The notes: generated by a model from the sequence alone, not told the origin. A DNA stretch of 64,000 nucleotides from an uncultured delta proteobacterium (GCA_903885795.1 CAISJV010000065.1:1-64000); one strand, 5' to 3'. Counted from the first letter of the stretch, positions 1 to 8,670 are shown. A program made the numbers and translations.

Positions 1-1
1 A

Positions 2-202
2 GCTCTTAAGAGTTGGCGTTGGCGGGTACTGACGGTTATTAGCGTAATGGTGATGATACTGTTGGTAGGCTTCAGCCGCATGTACTTGAGTGCTCATTAT
101 CTGAGTGATGTGCTGGGGGCCACTGCGGCCGGCCTTGCTTGGCTGGTGCTCTGCATTACCGCCGTTGACACGCTACGCCGTTACCGCGATCACTCAGGAT
201 AG
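2..202 (+). CDS. PAP2-family phosphatase, C-terminal part
   Basis: The frame is open from the left edge to a TAG stop, giving 66 residues. It contains the last PAP2 motif, seen as GFSRMYLSAHYLSDVLGA (the SR...H...D signature of the phosphatidic-acid phosphatase/haloperoxidase superfamily), then a hydrophobic segment and a basic tail. The family dephosphorylates lipid phosphates or pyrophosphates at the membrane. The N-terminus lies outside the window. A second PAP2 gene at 19251 is also followed directly by a copy of the sigma-54 cassette. Family assignment is sure, substrate unknown. Confidence 0.8.
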   Translation, partial: ALKSWRWRVLTVISVMVMILLVGFSRMYLSAHYLSDVLGATAAGLAWLVLCITAVDTLRRYRDHSG

Positions 203-227
203 AGGTGAAAGGCGGGATCAACTTATC

Positions 228-376
228 CCTCAATATATCGAGATCCCACCATATACTGAGGCCAAACGAAGCATTTCTTACTTTTCTGCTGTTTCCTTTC
301 ATTGACATAATATGGTGTTATTAAAGGATAAATCCATACTTCTGACTTTACTTCGGCTATTGGCAAGCCACTTGCA
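228..376 (+). promoter_or_regulatory. Sigma-54 cassette A (palindromic operator + -24/-12 promoter)
   Basis: The operator is CCTCAATATATCGAGA at 228-243, with a third half-site ATACTGAGG ending at 260. A conserved block, TTATTAAAGGATAAATCC, lies near 319 and may be an IHF-type bending site. The promoter TGGCAAGCCACTTGCA is at 361-376, with GG and GC ten bases apart as sigma-54 requires. The distance from palindrome start to the -24 element is 133 bp. The predicted transcription start is about 387. It should drive the BON lipoprotein at 533 and probably the genes behind it. Confidence 0.85.
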
Positions 377-388
377 GTTACCGACCTG

Positions 389-484
389 ATGATCTTGGTC
401 ATCAAACGAAAGAGGATCCTTTCTGAGAAGCGAATGAAGTTATCACAGACGATTGCGTCACTGTTCGGTTCCAGAAGGGTGTAG
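389..484 (+). pseudogene. Decayed 5' end of ABM monooxygenase gene (31-codon ORF)
   Basis: ATG lies 2 nt after the predicted transcription start. The 31 codons (starting MILVIKRKRILSEKR) match the first residues of the intact ABM-domain gene at 28982 (MIIVITRMKVLSEKH), including the shared LSQTIASL stretch. A TAG stop ends the frame at 484. Similar sequence continues a little beyond the stop. It may still be translated as a leader peptide upstream of the lipoprotein gene; that is inference. Confidence 0.7.
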
Positions 485-532
485 AAGGGATACCACCCAG
501 CAGTCAAATCGAAATCCTAAAGGAGAAGAAAC

Positions 533-1081
533 ATGAAAAAGTTCATAATGTCAGCAGTAATTCTCGCATTGCTCACCGTCGGGGGCCTGTCAGGATGTTC
601 CGGGACGTCCACGAAATCACCAGATGTTACCGACAATATCCGCAAATCGCTCGATCTGGCAGGCTTCAAAGATGTTACCGTCAGTCAGGATCGCGATAAG
701 GGCATTGTAACCCTCAATGGAAAAGTTGTTAGCGACAACGATAAGTTACAAGCCGAATCCCTTGCAAAATCTTTCGCCGGCGCTCAGGTTGTCGCGAATC
801 AGATTGCCGTGCTTCCCGCGGGCCTGGAAAAAGATGCCAAGACGGTGAACTCCGACCTGGACCAAGGTATCGAGAAGAATCTGGACGCCGCTTTGATCCA
901 GAACAAGATGCACGACGACGTGCAATACAAAGTGAAGAACAATGTGGTCACGTTAACCGGAGAGCTTAACTCGCAGGAAAAGCGCGACCAAGCCGAGCAG
1001 GTAGCAACGAGAGTTCCCAACGTGAAGCAGGTCGTAAATGATCTGCAGGTTAAGAATCAGAAAGCCAGTTCCTCAAAATAA
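533..1081 (+). CDS. BON-domain lipoprotein (two BON domains)
   Basis: A 182-residue protein with a lipoprotein signal peptide; the lipobox LSGC places the mature cysteine near residue 22. Two BON domains follow, at roughly residues 32-95 and 110-175, each with the GxVTLxG / A...A..V.gV..V.N.l pattern seen in OsmY-type proteins. BON proteins are envelope proteins tied to osmotic and membrane stress. AAAGGAGAAGAAAC precedes ATG 533. It is the first complete gene behind cassette A. Single-BON relatives sit at 7326 and 29535, also behind cassettes. Confidence 0.88.
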   Translation: MKKFIMSAVILALLTVGGLSGCSGTSTKSPDVTDNIRKSLDLAGFKDVTVSQDRDKGIVTLNGKVVSDNDKLQAESLAKSFAGAQVVANQIAVLPAGLEKDAKTVNSDLDQGIEKNLDAALIQNKMHDDVQYKVKNNVVTLTGELNSQEKRDQAEQVATRVPNVKQVVNDLQVKNQKASSSK

Positions 1082-1268
1082 GTATGGTGCGTTAATCCGC
1101 CTCGGAGAACGAAGAGTGGCCGCTTTCCGGGTTTAGCAATTGGATTCCCTAATGCCGTAGCCAGCCTCTCACTCGGTTTCAGGAACGGCGAGGGGGGCAT
1201 CAGTGCCGGCTATTGCATCACCATAAACAGCCGGTAGTGGATCTGAAAGAAATTGAAAGGAGAATGAT

Positions 1269-1418
1269 ATGTTGTGGACGATTGCTGTAGTATTGATGAT
1301 TCTATGGGCGCTGGGACTAGTGACCGGCTATACGATGGGTTATTTTATTCACATCCTGCTGGTTGTTGCCATTATCATGGTGCTGGTCAACGTCATTCAG
1401 GGGCGAAGGCCCGTTTAG
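1269..1418 (+). CDS. DUF5670 (lmo0937-type) small membrane protein
   Basis: A 49-residue protein beginning MLWTIAVVLMILWALGLVTG, with two hydrophobic segments separated by a short YTMGYFIH turn and ending in a basic QGRRPV tail. This is the compact two-helix layout of the lmo0937/DUF5670 family, which is often found next to BON and CsbD stress genes. GAAAGGAGAATGAT supplies the ribosome binding site. A near-identical paralogue lies at 29325 and a broken copy at 9235. Molecular function unknown. Confidence 0.82.
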   Translation: MLWTIAVVLMILWALGLVTGYTMGYFIHILLVVAIIMVLVNVIQGRRPV

Positions 1419-1564
1419 AAGAGAGAATCTTTTGCCGAAAAATGTTTTTTGGAGCTTCGGAGGTGTAAAATGGGAGGGAGTTTTCAAAAGCAACCCCAGA
1501 TTAAGATCCTCACCGCTCTAAGCATTAAGCTATAGGAACTCCACTCTAAAAAGGAAATAACTTT

Positions 1565-2020
1565 ATGGACATCGATAACAAGGAATTTTTAGCTGGTACC
1601 CATCAGAAATTCTCCACCTTCAAGGCACTAAGCGAGCAGTTAGGGAAGGATCAAGCCTGGGAAAAAATGTTGGAAGAACTTTCTCAGCAGGAGAAGCAGC
1701 GCATGACACCGTTTCTTTCTGAGTCCACCTTGGCCAAAGGTTTTACCATTACCATTCCTTTTTTCAAACGCATTGGAATGGAGATGGAGGTCATGGACAT
1801 TTCTAACAGAGGTATTGACGCGGTTTTAGAAATACAGAAGCATTGCCCCTACTTACTAATCTGCAAAGAGCATGGCTTTGCCACACCCTGCCATGTTATC
1901 TGTGAAATGCACATTGAAGCCACCCGGAGAGCTTTTCCAGAGATGAAAGGTGAGCTTCTCAGCCGTCAGGCTTTTGGGGATTGTATATGCCTATTTAAAT
2001 ATGAGCGTCCGGTAAAGTAG
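1565..2020 (+). CDS. Cysteine-rich protein, possibly L-2-amino-thiazoline-4-carboxylate hydrolase-like
   Basis: A 151-residue soluble protein with no signal peptide. The N-terminal half is charged and helical. The C-terminal half carries cysteines in HCPYLLICKEHG, CHVICEMH and FGDCICLFKY. This pattern, ending in a GDCxCxF-type strand, recalls the ATC hydrolase / 4-vinyl-reductase-like families, but I am not certain. AAAAGGAAATAAC lies before the ATG. It stands between the DUF5670 gene and the P-type ATPase on the same strand and could be cotranscribed from cassette A. Confidence 0.45.
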   Translation: MDIDNKEFLAGTHQKFSTFKALSEQLGKDQAWEKMLEELSQQEKQRMTPFLSESTLAKGFTITIPFFKRIGMEMEVMDISNRGIDAVLEIQKHCPYLLICKEHGFATPCHVICEMHIEATRRAFPEMKGELLSRQAFGDCICLFKYERPVK

Positions 2021-2134
2021 AGGAACCTGGTATCCCCGTCACTCCCAATATTCCGGGGACCTGATTGCAATTCCTGCCTGAATGTCGAGTCGGCAAATGT
2101 CCTCAAGATATAACCCGCGAAAGGAGGAACGTTT

Positions 2135-4687
2135 TTGAAATTTGACATGACCTCCGATAAATATAAAGGATTAACTGCCAGCCAGGCAAAAGAAAAGTTG
2201 CGTAAAGAAGGTTACAACAATCTTCCATCTTCGAAACCTAAAAACTTTTTCTCCATTGCCCTGGGGGTTGTCAAAGAACCCATGTTTATACTTTTAGTTG
2301 CTTGCGGCACCTTGTATATGGTGATGGGAGATATACGTGAAGGGTTAATGCTTCTGGGCTTTGTATTCGTAATCATGGGGATCGAATTCTTTCAAGAAAA
2401 GAAGACAGAAAAGGCCCTCGACGCATTAAAAGACATGGCAAGTCCCAGGGCTTTGGTAATCAGGGATGGCAAGGAAACACGAATTGCCGGTTTTGAAGTT
2501 GTAACCGACGACATTATTGTATTGCAGGAAGGCGACAGGGTTCCTGCCGATGCCACCGTGATCCATTCGGTAAGTTTAATGGCCGATGAATCATTACTTA
2601 CAGGAGAACCAGTTTCGGTCCGGAAAAACGATTGGGATGGCGTTGAAAAAATCATTCAGCCTGGTGGTGACGATTTGCCCTTCGTTTATTCCGGCTCCAT
2701 GATTGTTCAGGGCAACGGAATTGCGCGGGTAACCAGTATCGGGATCAATACCGAAATCGGAAAAATCGGTAAGGCGCTGGAGGCCGTAAAAGAAGAACCC
2801 ACCAGGTTAAAACGGGAAATGGGATCGCTGGTAAAAAAACTAACGATTATTGCTGCTGCACTCTGTATCTTGGTAATCGTTGTTTACACACTTACCCGTG
2901 GAAGTCTGGTTGATGGGTTCCTCGCAGGAATAACACTGGCTATGGCTGTGTTACCGGAAGAATTTCCCGTAATTCTCACTGTATTTATGGCCCTTGGGGC
3001 ATGGCGAATGTCAAAAACTAAAGTATTGACACGAAAACCGTCGGCAATAGAAACGCTGGGCTCGGCGACAGTTTTATGCACCGATAAGACAGGCACGCTA
3101 ACCCAAAATAAAATGACCGTTTCAAGTCTCTATAACGGGAAAGATTTTCTATCTGTAGGAAAAGCTAATGAACTTAATTCGGAATTTCATGAAATAATTG
3201 AGTATGGCATTCTTTCCAGTCAAACTAATCCTTTTGATCCCATGGAAAAGGCAATTACCAGTATGGGTGATTTATACCTGAAAGAAACCGAACATATTCA
3301 TAAGAATTGGGAAATGATGAAAGAATACCCTCTTTCCAAAGAATTACTGGCTATGTCGCGTGTTTTTTCATTTAAAGAGACACAGGAAAAAATAATTGCA
3401 ACAAAAGGAGCGCCGGAAGCTATTTTTGATCTTTGTCATTTGGATGAAGAAAACAAAAAACGTCTGTCATTGGCCGTTGAGGAATTAGCCGCAAGCGGAT
3501 TAAGGGTTATAGGCGTTGCTAAAGCAAAAATTAACGCAAAAGGTTTACCTGAAATTCAGCACGATTTTACTTTTGATTTTATTGGTTTAATAGGGTTGTC
3601 CGATCCTATTCGCGAAAATGTTAAAGAAGCTGTGAGAGAATGCTTTAAAGCCGGTATCAGGGTGATTATGATTACAGGAGATTACCCGGTAACAGCCAAA
3701 CACATAGCCACGGAAATAGGCCTTGAAAATCCTGACATGTGCATTACCGGTCAGGAATTACAGACAATGACGGACGATGAATTATGTGAAAAAATAAAGG
3801 AAATAAACGTTTTTGCCAGGGTGGTCCCGGAACAAAAACTTAAAATCGTAAATGCATTGAAGAAAAATAGTGAAATTGTTGCCATGACGGGAGATGGAAT
3901 CAATGATGCCCCTGCTCTCAAATCGGCCCATATTGGAATCGCCATGGGCGAAAAAGGGACCGACGTTGCCAGGGAAGCTTCTTCTCTGGTAATCATGGAC
4001 GATAACTTTTTGTCCATTGTGGGAGCTATAAAAATGGGAAGGCGAATATTTGATAACCTCCAAAAAGCCTTTGGATACACGCTTGCTATTCATGTGCCCA
4101 TCGCGGGATTATCCCTGATCCCAATATTACTGGGCAATTTCCCGCTGATTTTATGGCCTGTGCATATTGTTTTCCTCGAATTAATCATCGATCCGGCATG
4201 TTCCATCATATTTGAAGCCGAAAAAGAAGAGGCAAACATAATGAACCGACCGCCAAAACGAATAGATGAATCCTTTTTTGGGGTCGAAAAAATATCGTTC
4301 AGTTGTTTGCAAGGAGTAGGCATCCTTATCGTAACCCTTATCGTTTATACTGTAGGCCTGCACCTCGGGTACGAGGCTAAAGAAGTACGGGCAATGGCAT
4401 TTACCACTTTAATTGTTTCAAACATCTCGATTATATTGACGAACCGGTCATGGACCGACAATATATTCAAGATTATAGCCACACCCAATAAAGCTGTATT
4501 ATGGGTTGTAGGCGGGGCAATATTCTTTCTGGCGCTAATTTTAAATATTCCGTTTTTTCTGGATTTATTCCAGTTCAACAAACTTCCCCTGATCAATATC
4601 GTTATCTGTTGTTTGGCGGGCTTAACAACCATCGTTTGGTTCGAAATCTATAAAATGTTTAAGCTGAGAAAGCATGTCGCGCTTTAA
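2135..4687 (+). CDS. P-type cation-transporting ATPase (P2, Ca2+-type)
   Basis: An 850-residue membrane pump. Visible landmarks in order: N-terminal cation-ATPase domain; actuator motif LLTGEP near residue 154; PEEFP in transmembrane helix 4 near residue 272; the phosphorylated aspartate in DKTGTLTQNKMT near residue 317; the P-domain motif MTGDGINDAP near residue 586; and six C-terminal helices. The PEEFP helix fits P2-type pumps for Ca2+ or similar cations; the ion is not certain. The start is TTG 2135, 7 bases after AAGGAGG, with an alternative ATG at 2147. The A/T-rich codon use of the middle part differs from the GC-richer neighbours, which may mean separate acquisition. Confidence 0.88.
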   Translation: MKFDMTSDKYKGLTASQAKEKLRKEGYNNLPSSKPKNFFSIALGVVKEPMFILLVACGTLYMVMGDIREGLMLLGFVFVIMGIEFFQEKKTEKALDALKDMASPRALVIRDGKETRIAGFEVVTDDIIVLQEGDRVPADATVIHSVSLMADESLLTGEPVSVRKNDWDGVEKIIQPGGDDLPFVYSGSMIVQGNGIARVTSIGINTEIGKIGKALEAVKEEPTRLKREMGSLVKKLTIIAAALCILVIVVYTLTRGSLVDGFLAGITLAMAVLPEEFPVILTVFMALGAWRMSKTKVLTRKPSAIETLGSATVLCTDKTGTLTQNKMTVSSLYNGKDFLSVGKANELNSEFHEIIEYGILSSQTNPFDPMEKAITSMGDLYLKETEHIHKNWEMMKEYPLSKELLAMSRVFSFKETQEKIIATKGAPEAIFDLCHLDEENKKRLSLAVEELAASGLRVIGVAKAKINAKGLPEIQHDFTFDFIGLIGLSDPIRENVKEAVRECFKAGIRVIMITGDYPVTAKHIATEIGLENPDMCITGQELQTMTDDELCEKIKEINVFARVVPEQKLKIVNALKKNSEIVAMTGDGINDAPALKSAHIGIAMGEKGTDVAREASSLVIMDDNFLSIVGAIKMGRRIFDNLQKAFGYTLAIHVPIAGLSLIPILLGNFPLILWPVHIVFLELIIDPACSIIFEAEKEEANIMNRPPKRIDESFFGVEKISFSCLQGVGILIVTLIVYTVGLHLGYEAKEVRAMAFTTLIVSNISIILTNRSWTDNIFKIIATPNKAVLWVVGGAIFFLALILNIPFFLDLFQFNKLPLINIVICCLAGLTTIVWFEIYKMFKLRKHVAL

Positions 4688-4805
4688 ATATCTCCCGGCA
4701 ATTTTAAAGGATATACTTTATTTCGAACGGCATTCAATAAGTCCGAGAGAGTCAGTCCGGAGAGAAAAGAACCGGATTAGAAGGTCCACCTCCCTTCAGC
4801 GTATC

Positions 4806-4954
4806 CCTCAACATGTCGAGGTTCCACCAAATATTGAGGCCAAACGAGTTGTTTCATACTTTTCTGCTGTTCCCTCCTGTTGATCTAACCACCTGTCATT
4901 AAAGAAAAAATCCGTGATTCTGATTCCATTTTGCTTGTTGGCAAACCACTTGCA
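4806..4954 (+). promoter_or_regulatory. Sigma-54 cassette B
   Basis: Operator CCTCAACATGTCGAGG at 4806-4821, third half-site ATATTGAGG ending at 4839, a TCATTAAAGAAAAAATCC block near 4897, and promoter TGGCAAACCACTTGCA at 4939-4954. Palindrome start to -24 is 133 bp. Predicted start about 4965. It precedes the short DxAWQ protein and the RNB-family RNase. Together with flanks it fills the gap between 4688 and 5129. Confidence 0.85.
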
Positions 4955-4966
4955 AGCACGATTTCC

Positions 4967-5029
4967 ATGACACTGGTCATTATCGAAATGAGCGATGATC
5001 GAATGAAGCGGCTATTCAGCACCCACTGA
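4967..5029 (+). pseudogene. ABM-derived short ORF (20 codons)
   Basis: ATG 2 nt after the predicted start of cassette B, encoding MTLVIIEMSDDRMKRLFSTH and a TGA. The first residues correspond to the ABM gene start. The later part, EMSDxRMKxLFxTH, matches the C-terminal end of the protein at 13337, which shows that the two loci share a longer duplicated segment. It may be a leader peptide or a relic. Confidence 0.55.
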
Positions 5030-5129
5030 TATGAAAATGCTCCTGCCCGGATCGGCCCTGAGGGGCCGTGAAGGCGGGGAATGAATTTCTTTCTGAGGAG
5101 GCCATAAGGACAACATGGGAGGAATGGAA

Positions 5130-5303
5130 ATGGATTACAGTCCTACAGATCAAGCGTGGCAGAAACTACAGGTACATATCGATGAAATGTTCGGCAGATA
5201 TCTCGGGGATAGTCTGGATATGATCGAGTACAACCCCGGGCACGCAGTCCATCTGCTGTCTATGTCACTGGATGGCAGGAATAACCATCCGGAGGCATTG
5301 TGA
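5130..5303 (+). CDS. Small conserved protein (DxAWQxLQVHID family)
   Basis: A 57-residue soluble protein starting MDYSPTDQAWQKLQVHID. ATG 5130 is preferred because GGAGG lies 7 bases upstream, while ATG 5115 and 5124 have no usable spacing. A paralogue at 13909 shares the N-terminal 26 residues (MD...DxAWQxLQVHID..FGRYL) and then diverges, and it uses the same AGGAGG-AATGGAxATGGA start context. I know no family name. The last codons overlap the GTG start of the RNase (GTGA overlap), which suggests translational coupling. Confidence 0.6.
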   Translation: MDYSPTDQAWQKLQVHIDEMFGRYLGDSLDMIEYNPGHAVHLLSMSLDGRNNHPEAL

Positions 5304-6820
5304 GCAAAATAGAGGTCCATTCTATGAATTCAGAAGCTAAACAGCATCGTTTGATTTTACAGGACATCGCTCAGAGAGCAATGCTTGAGCGAGGATTACT
5401 CCCTGACTTTTCTGTCCAGGCACTTGCCGAACTCGACAAGATGCAAGTACCGGCAACAGTGACCGGCAGGAATGTGCGTGATCTGAGAGACCTTTTGTGG
5501 GTTTCCATTGACAACGACGACTCCCGCGACCTGGATCAACTAACAGTTGCCGAGGCAATGCCCGGCGACAAGGTAAAGGTGCTGGTCGCTGTGGCAGACG
5601 TAGATGCGCTCGTTGAAGATGGATCGGCCATTGATGCACATGCACGTAACAACACGACTTCGATTTACACCGCCGCCAAGAGATTCCCGATGTTGCCTGA
5701 ACATCTTTCCACCAACCTCACCTCCCTTAATGTCAATGAAGATCGTCTCTCCATTGTCGTTGAAATGGTGATTGGTGCGGACGGCTCCCTCCATGATTCT
5801 GATATCTACCGGGCGTGTGTCCGTAATCAAGCACAACTCGCCTATAACAGCGTTGCGGCATGGTTGGAAGGTGGCAATATGCCGGAGGCAATTGCGATCG
5901 TCAATGGATTGGCCGAGAATCTGCAATTACAGGACCGGGTGGCGCAAAGTATGAAGAATTTCCGGCATATCCATGGGGCACTCAGTCTGGAAACCATTGA
6001 GGCCAAACCGTTATTTGACGGCGATCAAATTCGTGCTCTCGAAATAGAGGAAAATAACCGCGCCAAGGAGGTCATTGAAGATTTCATGATCGCGGCTAAC
6101 GGTGTGACCGCACGCTATCTTTCGGCCAAGAAATCCCCCTCGATCCGTCGCGTGGTACGCACGCCAAAACGCTGGGAGCGGATTGTCGAAATTGCCGCGG
6201 ATCACAAGTTCAAACTCCCGGAGCTCCCGGATTCAAGTGCGTTGGAGAAGTTTCTAATCATGCAGAAAGTCGCCGATCCGCTGCGATTCCCCGACCTGTC
6301 TCTCGCAGTGATCAAGCTTTTGGGAGCGGGTGAATACATTGCAGAGCTTCCCGATGGTAATGTGCCGGGCCACTTTGGTCTGGCAGTCAAAGACTATGCT
6401 CACTCGACAGCACCGAATCGCCGCTATCCCGACTTGATTACCCAACGTTTGTTGAAAGCAGCCCTTGATGGCAAGCCTGTGCCCTACAGCAAAGAGGAAC
6501 TGGATGTTCTGGCGGCTCATTGCACCGAAGCAGAAGATGCAGCGAAGAAAGTCGAACGGCAGGTCGGCAAATCTGCTGCGGCGCTTCTCCTGGAACCGAG
6601 AATCGGCGAACAGTTTGACGCCATTATCACAGGTGCTTCCGAGAAAGGGACGTGGGCTCGGCTTCTCAACATTCCTGTTGAAGGAAGGGTGATTCGAGGG
6701 TTTGAGGGAATGGATGTCGGCGACCGGCTGCGCGTGCAGTTGATCGATACCAACGTCGAACGTGGATATATCGATTTCAAAAAAGTCAGTTCGTCCAACC
6801 GTGGACGTGGCCGTATCTGA
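5300..6820 (+). CDS. RNB-domain exoribonuclease (RNase II/R family)
   Basis: A 506-residue protein. The RNB catalytic signature SIDNDDSRDLDQ is near residues 70-81, with the acidic metal-binding cluster of RNase II/R enzymes, and the later motif HSTAPNRRYPDLITQRLL near residue 365 is the conserved RNB C-terminal block. It lacks the N-terminal cold-shock domains of full RNase R, so it matches the short RNB class with a C-terminal S1-like part. The family degrades RNA 3' to 5' in the cytoplasm. Start GTG 5300 overlaps the previous stop; ATG 5324 is an alternative. Placement behind cassette B suggests stress-linked RNA turnover. Confidence 0.85.
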   Translation: MSKIEVHSMNSEAKQHRLILQDIAQRAMLERGLLPDFSVQALAELDKMQVPATVTGRNVRDLRDLLWVSIDNDDSRDLDQLTVAEAMPGDKVKVLVAVADVDALVEDGSAIDAHARNNTTSIYTAAKRFPMLPEHLSTNLTSLNVNEDRLSIVVEMVIGADGSLHDSDIYRACVRNQAQLAYNSVAAWLEGGNMPEAIAIVNGLAENLQLQDRVAQSMKNFRHIHGALSLETIEAKPLFDGDQIRALEIEENNRAKEVIEDFMIAANGVTARYLSAKKSPSIRRVVRTPKRWERIVEIAADHKFKLPELPDSSALEKFLIMQKVADPLRFPDLSLAVIKLLGAGEYIAELPDGNVPGHFGLAVKDYAHSTAPNRRYPDLITQRLLKAALDGKPVPYSKEELDVLAAHCTEAEDAAKKVERQVGKSAAALLLEPRIGEQFDAIITGASEKGTWARLLNIPVEGRVIRGFEGMDVGDRLRVQLIDTNVERGYIDFKKVSSSNRGRGRI

Positions 6821-7080
6821 AGAGATTCGAGACTACTACACACGATTGGACCAGCTCGAAACCGAGGCATGGGTCCAGGCCTGATGAAATTTACAACAAC
6901 CACCCCGAAAACATTCCAACTCCCAGGTGATCCTGCCGGCGGGAGTGGTGCGCATTTTTCCAATGAGCTATTAGAAAAGGCGCATGCAGATAACGATACG
7001 GTTCTGAAGGAGCTTAATTCGCAATTAAGCGGTCTTAACCCAGGTGGTGAAAACCTGGTTCTATCGCCGGTATGGTACAT
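6807..7080 (+). other. Unassigned stretch with two short overlapping frames
   Basis: Two open frames overlap at TGATG: a 25-codon one from GTG 6807 that overlaps the RNase end (VAVSEEIRDYYTRLDQLETE...) and one from ATG 6884 (MKFTTTTPKTFQLPGDPAGG...) that runs into cassette C. The overlap and amino-acid composition look protein-like, but the second frame has no stop before the cassette, so I read this as remains of an older gene cut by cassette insertion. A weak hairpin, CCAGGT/ACCTGG, lies near 7040-7058. Confidence 0.3.
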
Positions 7081-7104
7081 AACTGTTTTTTCTGTCCCGG
7101 TCTC

Positions 7105-7253
7105 CCTCAATATATCGAGGTCCCACCATATATTGAGGCCAAAAGAGTCTTTTCATACCTTTCCGCTTGTCTCTCCAATTGATCTAATCATCCGTCATTA
7201 AAGGATAAATACAGTCTTCTGATTTTCTTTTCCTTCATGGCAAGCCACTTGCA
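7105..7253 (+). promoter_or_regulatory. Sigma-54 cassette C
   Basis: Operator CCTCAATATATCGAGG at 7105-7120, third half-site ATATTGAGG ending at 7138, TCATTAAAGGATAAATAC block near 7195, and promoter TGGCAAGCCACTTGCA at 7238-7253. The spacing is 133 bp. An ATG at 7266, 2 nt past the predicted start, is in frame with the BON lipoprotein that follows. Compared with cassette H, the ABM and DUF5670 genes have been deleted here, so the promoter joins the BON gene directly. Confidence 0.86.
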
Positions 7254-7325
7254 GATACGATCAAAATGAAAAAGGTTTTGCAAGGAATCATTTCACAATC
7301 AAACTTAAGGAGAGGAATAACCGTT

Positions 7326-7640
7326 ATGAAAAAGAGAAATGTCGTTATCTACTTTTTAGCGCTTCTTATGATGATCGCAACCCTGGCAGCCTGTGTATCC
7401 ACGCCGAAAGAGGAAAGTACGGGGGAATTTATCGATGATTCGGTCATTACAACCAAGGTAAAATCTCTGATTGCCTCGGATGATTTTCTCAAGTCATTTC
7501 AGATCAGCGTGGAATCGCATAAGGGCATCGTTCAGTTGAGCGGTTTTGTTGATTCTCAAAAGGCTGTGAGTCAGGCGGGGCAAGTCACACGCGGCGTCGA
7601 AGGAGTCAAATCCGTAAAGAATGATCTAATCGTAAAATAA
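7326..7640 (+). CDS. Single-BON lipoprotein
   Basis: A 104-residue protein with signal peptide and lipobox LAAC (cysteine near residue 23), then one BON domain with IDDSVITTKVKSLIASDDF, GIVQLSGFVDS and a final VKSVKNDLIVK strand. ATG 7326 follows AAGGAGAGGAATAACCGTT. An in-frame ATG at 7266 would add 20 residues before the signal peptide, so 7326 is chosen. About 85% of residues match the gene at 29535 by eye. Expected in the periplasm or outer membrane; a stress function is inferred from the family. Confidence 0.88.
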   Translation: MKKRNVVIYFLALLMMIATLAACVSTPKEESTGEFIDDSVITTKVKSLIASDDFLKSFQISVESHKGIVQLSGFVDSQKAVSQAGQVTRGVEGVKSVKNDLIVK

Positions 7641-7655
7641 AAAAAGGAGAAAATC

Positions 7656-7835
7656 ATGAAATCAAGTACGAAGGACCAAGCGGAAGGCAAGTTTCACCAG
7701 GTAAAGGGCAAGATCAAGGAGGTCGTCGGGGAAATAGTCGATAATCCAAAGTGGGAGGCTGAAGGGGCCGGTGAAAAGATGGCCGGCCAAGTTCAGGAAA
7801 AGGTTGGTCAGATTAAGAAGGTTTGGGAAAAGTAG
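7656..7835 (+). CDS. CsbD-like stress protein
   Basis: A 59-residue hydrophilic protein, MKSSTKDQAEGKFHQVKG..., with the CsbD pattern G(K)xxxxxGKxKExxGxxxxNPxxxxxGxxxxxxGxxQxxxG. The family is small, highly charged and induced by general stress in many bacteria; the molecular role is unknown. AAAAAGGAGAAAATC precedes the ATG, 15 bases after the BON stop, so both are one operon from cassette C. Confidence 0.85.
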   Translation: MKSSTKDQAEGKFHQVKGKIKEVVGEIVDNPKWEAEGAGEKMAGQVQEKVGQIKKVWEK

Positions 7836-7897
7836 TGAAAAGTCGTTAGTTTAATAAATGATTATTATGACATCACAAAATAAAGGAGGTATTGTTT

Positions 7898-8338
7898 ATG
7901 AAGCGTGCACTAAGGTTGGCTGTTTTGGTTCTGGTAATGTGCTTTTTAATCTCCGGTCCGGCCTTCAGCCAGGATAAGCCGGATGCTACCGTGAAGCTCT
8001 CACAGGGACAGGTTGCAGTAGGCATCGGATACAGTTGGGGAAAAGGAGTCCTGAGCTTTAACGGGAAAGCCCTTCCCTTCAAGATCGTCGGGCTGTCTGT
8101 GATTGATGTGGGCATCAGCAAAGCAACGGCAAGCGGGGATGTCTATAATTTGAAGAAGCTTGAAGACTTTAACGGGACATACACCACCGTTTCAGCAGAG
8201 GGCACGATTGGAGGGGGTGCAGGCGCCATCTCGATGAAGAATCAAAACGGCGTTTTAATCAAGCTTGTGGCCACGACCCAGGGTATCAATTTCAAACTCG
8301 CATTGGAAGGTGTAAAGCTGACACTGAGCAAAAAATAG
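7898..8338 (+). CDS. Secreted EipA/DUF1134-like protein
   Basis: A 146-residue protein with a cleavable signal peptide (cut after PAFSQ). The mature part is glycine-rich beta structure with GQVAVGIGYSWGKGVLSFNG, PFKIVGLSVIDVGIS, GDVYNLKKLEDFNGTY and an alternating GGGAGAISMKNQNG stretch. This resembles the DUF1134/EipA envelope-integrity family, though the match is by motif only. ATG 7898 lies 7 bases after AAGGAGGT; TTG 7892 is possible. It is the last gene of the cassette C operon and is followed by a strong terminator. Confidence 0.6.
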   Translation: MKRALRLAVLVLVMCFLISGPAFSQDKPDATVKLSQGQVAVGIGYSWGKGVLSFNGKALPFKIVGLSVIDVGISKATASGDVYNLKKLEDFNGTYTTVSAEGTIGGGAGAISMKNQNGVLIKLVATTQGINFKLALEGVKLTLSKK

Positions 8339-8362
8339 GAACGTTGGTCAACAAACCTTACA

Positions 8363-8400
8363 GGGCCGGTCATTTTTACGAAAGTGACCGGCCCTTCTTC
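8363..8400 (+). terminator. Rho-independent terminator
   Basis: GGGCCGGTCA pairs with TGACCGGCCC around a short A/T-rich loop, followed by TTCTTC. It closes the BON-CsbD-EipA-like operon. Confidence 0.85.
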
Positions 8401-8427
8401 AATGAAAGCCCATTCCAGGAATTGCCA

Positions 8428-8453
8428 CCCTTCGACAAGCTCAGGGCGAACGG
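8428..8453. repeat. Dispersed intergenic repeat motif
   Basis: The 26 bases around TTCGACAAGCTCAGGG match a short intergenic repeat that I recognise from many bacterial genomes (CCCTTCGACAAGC...GAACGG). Only one copy is in this window, so its status here rests on memory and not on repetition. Confidence 0.4.
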
Positions 8454-8509
8454 TTAAGCCTTAAATGAACGGTACTGGGATTAGGACGCCTGGCCTCCCC
8501 CAATGTATC

Positions 8510-8658
8510 CCTCAATATATCGCGGTTCCACCAAATACTGAGGCCAAACGAGTCTTTTTATACCTTTCTGCTTGTCTCTCCAATTGATCCAATCCCCCGT
8601 CATTAAAGGCTAAGTCCAGACTTCTGATTTTCTTTCCCTTCATGGCAAGGCACTTGCA
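8510..8658 (+). promoter_or_regulatory. Sigma-54 cassette D
   Basis: Operator CCTCAATATATCGCGG at 8510-8525 (one arm mismatched), third half-site AATACTGAGG at 8534-8543, TCATTAAAGGCTAAGTCC block near 8600, and promoter TGGCAAGGCACTTGCA at 8643-8658. The spacing is 133 bp. It drives the zinc-ribbon protein at 8759 through a short ABM-derived ORF. Confidence 0.84.
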
Positions 8659-8670
8659 GATACGGTCCGT

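Noticed and set aside
223-507. Minus-strand 94-codon frame across cassette A
   Set aside because: It is the reverse of the repeated regulatory and ABM-relic sequence. Similar frames appear in other cassette copies only because the DNA is repeated.
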